8,467 nt of DNA. Origin: Moraxella pluranimalium. GTDB taxonomy: Bacteria; Pseudomonadota; Gammaproteobacteria; Pseudomonadales; Moraxellaceae. Below, one piece after another: positions 6,433-8,467 of this stretch. The stretch's first letter is position 1, and every line of letters begins with the position of its first letter. The stretch is taken from the NCBI RefSeq assembly GCF_002014825.1, contig NZ_MUYU01000020.1, positions 1-8,467 on the forward strand, in the 5' to 3' direction. The position numbers and the translations under genes were made by a program. The notes beneath the pieces were generated by a model, which saw nothing but the letters and a program-made list of their open reading frames with translations, did no database searches and had not been told where the DNA came from.

Positions 6433-7662
6433 TCAATCGTCTTGAACGGTTATCTTCTCCTGGCGTCCCTTTTTGGATTTATCCGAGTCTTTGTGTCCAT
6501 ACAAAGCTCTAGCTCTAATCATCTCAAAGCTATATCCTCTACCCAAACGATTGGCAAGCTTAATTAAGCCGTTGACACATTCTGTGTAGCCATTACTGGC
6601 TTTGTTTATACTATCCCAATAGTTAAAGATCTGGACAAAATGCCGTTTGATGATCTGCTTCAATTTGCAAAACCCAGGTAGGTGTATACCTGTTGCTTGT
6701 TCATCAATACCATCCATCCAGTCTAAAAATGCCAGTATTGCCAAATTTTTATCTTCAGCCTCATAAATATTGAAGAACTTCTCTTTTAAAAAATAAGCAA
6801 TCACAAGCATGGGATGCTCGTTGGCAAGCTCTTGTAGGATTTTAATATCCTTGGATTGTAACTGGTCTAACCGCCTACATAACAACCATCTCAGGTGCTT
6901 TTTCAGTTGCTTACGCCCCTTTTTATCCAATGCTTTTTGGTAGTCTTTTCTAATCCTCTCCACGACTTCATTGGCTAGTTTGACCACATGAAATCTATCT
7001 AGGACTAATGCAGCATTAGGTAGGCATTTTGTACAAACATTCTCAAAAGGCTTCCACATATCAGAACAGACAATTTGAATGTTGTCTTTGTCTTTTAGGG
7101 TGTTAAAGTAACTCTCAAGATACGGCTGCTTTCTGGTTGGCAGGATGTCAAATACGGTATGTTGATCAAGGTCTGTCAGTACACAGCGATATTCACCAGC
7201 AATCATCACCTCATCAATACCCAAAATACTTGGTGTGGGTCTTAAATAGCCTTGTTCTAGAGCGTTTAAATGGTCTTGTGCAATGTGACGGATGCTATTT
7301 ATGGACAGCCCGGTTTGCCTGGATAATTCGCTAAAAGTCAGCTTAAAACAACGGCTTCGTATGTACTGTATGAGCCTGCTTGTGCATCGGCGATTCTCAT
7401 CAACACAATCAATGCGGTCGCTCAGCACTTGTTTGCATATTTTGCAGCGATAACGATGTACGCTAATTTGCAAAGTGGTAGGTTTCATGTACAGTGGTGT
7501 ATCGGCATAGCGGTGGTTGCGCTGACCATGTTTATATAGGCCGCCACCACACTGAGTACATGTTGTTAATTGCTGTGTTGCCTTAGCAATAATAACAATC
7601 GCCTCATCATCATTTTGGCAATCAACAGTAACTATGCCATTGAGATTTAGTAAGTCTATCAT
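6433..7662 (-). CDS. ISL3-family transposase
   Basis: A 409-residue, apparently intact transposase. The N-terminal zinc ribbon has cysteines in two CxxC pairs (C35/C38 and C73/C76). A helix-turn-helix segment is at about 107-130 (FSELSRQTGLSINSIRHI). The RNase H-like DDE domain has D150 in LGIDEVMIAG, D201 in CSDMWKPF, D222 in VLDRFHVVKLANE and the glutamate E361 in SNGYTECVNGLIK; the GIDE, DRFHV and SNGYTE blocks are typical of ISL3. It would cut and join the element ends. The start ATG at 7662 has only a weak GGA about 10 nt upstream, which may keep expression low. It has a near-consensus promoter at 7725-7753 and a terminator after it, and is intact with no frameshift seen. It lies upstream of rpmI, where infC is normally expected. 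Confidence 0.95.
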   Translation of the reverse strand: MIDLLNLNGIVTVDCQNDDEAIVIIAKATQQLTTCTQCGGGLYKHGQRNHRYADTPLYMKPTTLQISVHRYRCKICKQVLSDRIDCVDENRRCTSRLIQYIRSRCFKLTFSELSRQTGLSINSIRHIAQDHLNALEQGYLRPTPSILGIDEVMIAGEYRCVLTDLDQHTVFDILPTRKQPYLESYFNTLKDKDNIQIVCSDMWKPFENVCTKCLPNAALVLDRFHVVKLANEVVERIRKDYQKALDKKGRKQLKKHLRWLLCRRLDQLQSKDIKILQELANEHPMLVIAYFLKEKFFNIYEAEDKNLAILAFLDWMDGIDEQATGIHLPGFCKLKQIIKRHFVQIFNYWDSINKASNGYTECVNGLIKLANRLGRGYSFEMIRARALYGHKDSDKSKKGRQEKITVQDD

Positions 7663-7724
7663 GCTTAATTTTCCATGAATTAATCTTGAATAAAAAAATT
7701 TTTACAAAAAAACTAAATCAAAGG

Positions 7725-7753
7725 ATAATAAAGCGCCATACAGGGCTTGACAA
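7725..7753 (-). promoter_or_regulatory. sigma70 promoter for the transposase
   Basis: On the minus strand, TTGTCA (7748-7753), a 17-nt spacer and TATTAT (7725-7730), each five of six to consensus. The predicted start near 7718 leaves a leader of about 56 nt. Its -35 box overlaps, base for base on the opposite strand, the -35 of a plus-strand promoter; together they form the palindrome-like TTGACAAGTCAA. Confidence 0.55.
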
Positions 7754-7775
7754 GTCAAACACTGTTTGGGATAAT
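7747..7775 (+). promoter_or_regulatory. divergent plus-strand sigma70 promoter
   Basis: A perfect TTGACA (7747-7752), a 17-nt spacer and GATAAT (7770-7775; five of six). The predicted start is near 7782. The -10 box sits inside a long inverted repeat (7771-7803: ATAATGAGA, one mismatch, TGTC, five-base loop, and the complement), which could act as an operator. Confidence 0.55.
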
Positions 7776-7781
7776 GAGACT

Positions 7782-7847
7782 GTCCAGCAGACAATCTCAT
7801 TATAAAAGCGCTACCAACTGCAATTGGTGGCGTTTTTGCTTTTTTTT
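7782..7847 (+). ncRNA. candidate small RNA, about 65 nt
   Basis: A consensus promoter and a strong intrinsic terminator on the same strand are only about 60 nt apart, with no ORF and no Shine-Dalgarno between. The transcript would start in the loop-side half of the 7771-7803 inverted repeat and end in the terminator hairpin with its long U tail, features typical of Hfq-type small RNAs. It diverges from the transposase gene and does not overlap its predicted mRNA, so it is not an obvious antisense inhibitor of it. No known RNA family was recognised. Confidence 0.35.
7809..7847 (+). terminator. strong intrinsic terminator
   Basis: CGCTACCAA (7809-7817) pairs with TTGGTGGCG (7824-7832; one G-T pair) around a 6-nt loop, followed by TTTTTGCTTTTTTT. 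On the minus strand the same stem is followed by CTTTTAT, so it may also block read-through towards the transposase. Confidence 0.85.
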
Positions 7848-7861
7848 ATCCTTGCATATGC

Positions 7862-7876
7862 TTATGGCCAATGCAT
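7862..7876 (-). other. four-codon micro-ORF with a good Shine-Dalgarno
   Basis: On the minus strand, AAGGAG (7883-7888) is followed after 6 nt by ATG CAT TGG CCA TAA, encoding M-H-W-P. An in-frame ATG two codons earlier is too close to the Shine-Dalgarno. A near-consensus promoter (7929-7958) lies upstream, and the bidirectional hairpin at 7809-7832 follows about 30 nt after the stop. This could be a leader peptide, or what is left of the start of a gene cut by the insertion. Neither is proved. Confidence 0.25.
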
Positions 7877-7928
7877 GAACATCTCCTTTTTGTATTAAAA
7901 AGATTAAATAATACGAATTTAAACAAAT

Positions 7929-7958
7929 ATCATATTCCACCAATATCATCAAAGTCAA
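7929..7958 (-). promoter_or_regulatory. minus-strand sigma70 promoter before the micro-ORF
   Basis: On the minus strand, TTGACT (7953-7958), an 18-nt spacer and TATGAT (7929-7934), each five of six to consensus. The start near 7922 would give a leader of about 45 nt to the ATG at 7876. The 19-bp direct repeats lie just upstream of it. Confidence 0.5.
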
Positions 7959-7991
7959 GACGATTTTTTAAAAAATAAACTATTAAGATTA

Positions 7992-8087
7992 TTTAACTGT
8001 AAATCTCTACATGTTATTGGCAATTTTTTCGATTTTAACTGTAAATCTCTACTGGTTTCAATAGGTTAAAGGCAGTACTGTAAAGAT
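7992..8087. repeat. 19-bp direct repeats spaced 42 bp
   Basis: TTTAACTGTAAATCTCTAC occurs perfectly at 7992-8010 and 8034-8052, preceded by GATT in both cases. A decayed third copy (ACTGTAAAGAT) begins at 8077, 39 bp further on. Spacings near 42 and 39 bp are about four helical turns. The surroundings are very AT-rich. The array lies upstream of the minus-strand promoter at 7929-7958, so regulator binding sites are the simplest reading. A palindrome CAGTACTG is at 8073-8080. Confidence 0.75.
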
Positions 8088-8363
8088 ATTTAAACTTATA
8101 TTGCTGAATTATTATTCAATGAATTTATACCAAAAAAACTTTATTAAACATATTTATTCAAGGTATATTAGATAAAGTTATTCGGAAAACTATAATAATT
8201 ATCTAACAAATCATATCTGGAAACCACCGACACCAAATCAAAAAATCGTACGCTAGACCAAGCGTATCAAGGCAAGCCAGTGCTAACACCAAATTCAGAA
8301 ATGAACCAAAGCAACCAGCAAAATATCAAAAACATAAGAACATCAAAGCAGGCATTAGGTGAT
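8088..8363. other. gene-free AT-rich and then A/C-rich stretch
   Basis: No gene was recognised. The first part (to about 8215) is very AT-rich and contains an 8-bp inverted repeat, TTAGATAA (8168-8175) and TTATCTAA (8199-8206). The second part (about 8221-8350) is strikingly poor in G on the plus strand. Short open frames occur on the minus strand, for example 21 codons beginning MFLIFCWLLWF, but none has a Shine-Dalgarno. Confidence 0.5.
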
Positions 8364-8390
8364 AAAAAACCACCATTGAAAAGATGGTGG
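8364..8390 (-). terminator. intrinsic terminator of the gene entering from the right
   Basis: On the minus strand, CCACCAT (8390-8384) and ATGGTGG (8376-8370) form a perfect 7-bp stem with a 7-nt loop, followed by TTTTTT (8369-8364). It lies about 20 nt after the stop codon at 8412-8414. Confidence 0.8.
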
Positions 8391-8411
8391 CGGGGTTGGG
8401 GTTGGTTGGGT

Positions 8412-8467
8412 TTATTTCTTAGCGCAAACTACAGACCTTTGCTTTGTTGGTGTGTAGTGGTCAACTA
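8412..8467 (-). CDS. 3' end of an unidentified gene (partial)
   Basis: Only the last 17 codons are in the window, reading VDHYTPTKQRSVVCAKK then TAA. It is called a gene because an open frame running off the edge ends just before a strong minus-strand terminator. The other two frames have stops in this short stretch. The fragment is too short for me to assign a family. Confidence 0.5.
   Translation of the reverse strand, partial: VDHYTPTKQRSVVCAKK

Larger units (their letters stand above)
6373..7764 (-). mobile_element. ISL3-family insertion sequence, boundaries approximate
   Basis: A complete ISL3-type transposase gene is flanked by a partially conserved inverted sequence: CAGTG...TCAAGCCCTG at 6373-6393 and its inverse CAGGGCTTGA...CACTG at 7741-7764, with a 3-nt length difference between the two. 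The 10-bp portion is identical. The implied length of about 1.4 kb is normal for the family. I could not find a matching 8-bp target duplication at these limits, so the true ends may lie further out and these may be subterminal repeats. Confidence 0.45.

Noticed and set aside
7992..8052. The two 19-bp repeats with a 23-bp gap, as a minimal CRISPR array; the second copy also faintly resembles a Cas12a repeat (TCTACTG).
   Set aside because: Only two full copies, the repeat is short, the third is decayed, no cas gene is nearby, and the TCTAC...GTAGA stem of Cas12a repeats is missing.
8320..8340. A minus-strand 21-codon hydrophobic frame (MFLIFCWLLWF...) as a small membrane protein or toxin.
   Set aside because: There is no Shine-Dalgarno, no promoter was seen directly upstream, and it lies behind the terminator at 8364-8390.

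Overview
The window looks like the chromosome of a gamma-proteobacterium of the family Moraxellaceae (Moraxella or Psychrobacter type). The gene order on the minus strand, rpmI-rplT-pheS-pheT-(insert)-ihfA, is the classic translation/IHF block of gamma-proteobacteria. The short L35 protein ending in MCPYI and the type B L31 also fit that family. This assignment is from recall of family sequences, not a database search.

Layout, reading the minus strand from right to left. The far right edge (8412-8467) is the last 17 codons of an unidentified gene, followed by a good intrinsic terminator. Next comes an AT-rich stretch of about 0.7 kb (7663-8411) with no conventional gene but dense signals. These include two perfect 19-bp direct repeats 42 bp apart, a minus-strand promoter leading to a Shine-Dalgarno and a four-codon ORF, and a plus-strand promoter that would make a terminator-ended RNA of about 65 nt. 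The promoter of an ISL3-family transposase (6433-7662) also lies here. Between the transposase and rpmI lie its terminator, a 30-bp direct repeat pair with a 45-bp period, and a strong extended -10 promoter for rpmI-rplT.

The core block follows. rpmI and rplT (L35, L20) are co-transcribed and end at an intrinsic terminator. pheS and pheT (both subunits of phenylalanyl-tRNA synthetase) have their own promoter, preceded by a 21-bp tandem repeat and a perfect 12-bp inverted repeat, and end at a 13-bp stem terminator. A very AT-rich 103-codon orphan gene then separates pheT from ihfA (IHF alpha subunit). The last gene is rpmE2 (zinc-independent L31). infC, usually directly upstream of rpmI, is not in the window; the transposase lies in that direction instead.

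Functionally the core genes serve translation and nucleoid architecture. The accessory parts are the ISL3 element with its flanks and the AT-rich orphan gene. No complete novel defence or mobile system is evident. The best candidates for something undescribed are the small-transcript signals at 7725-8085 and the repeat array upstream of pheS.
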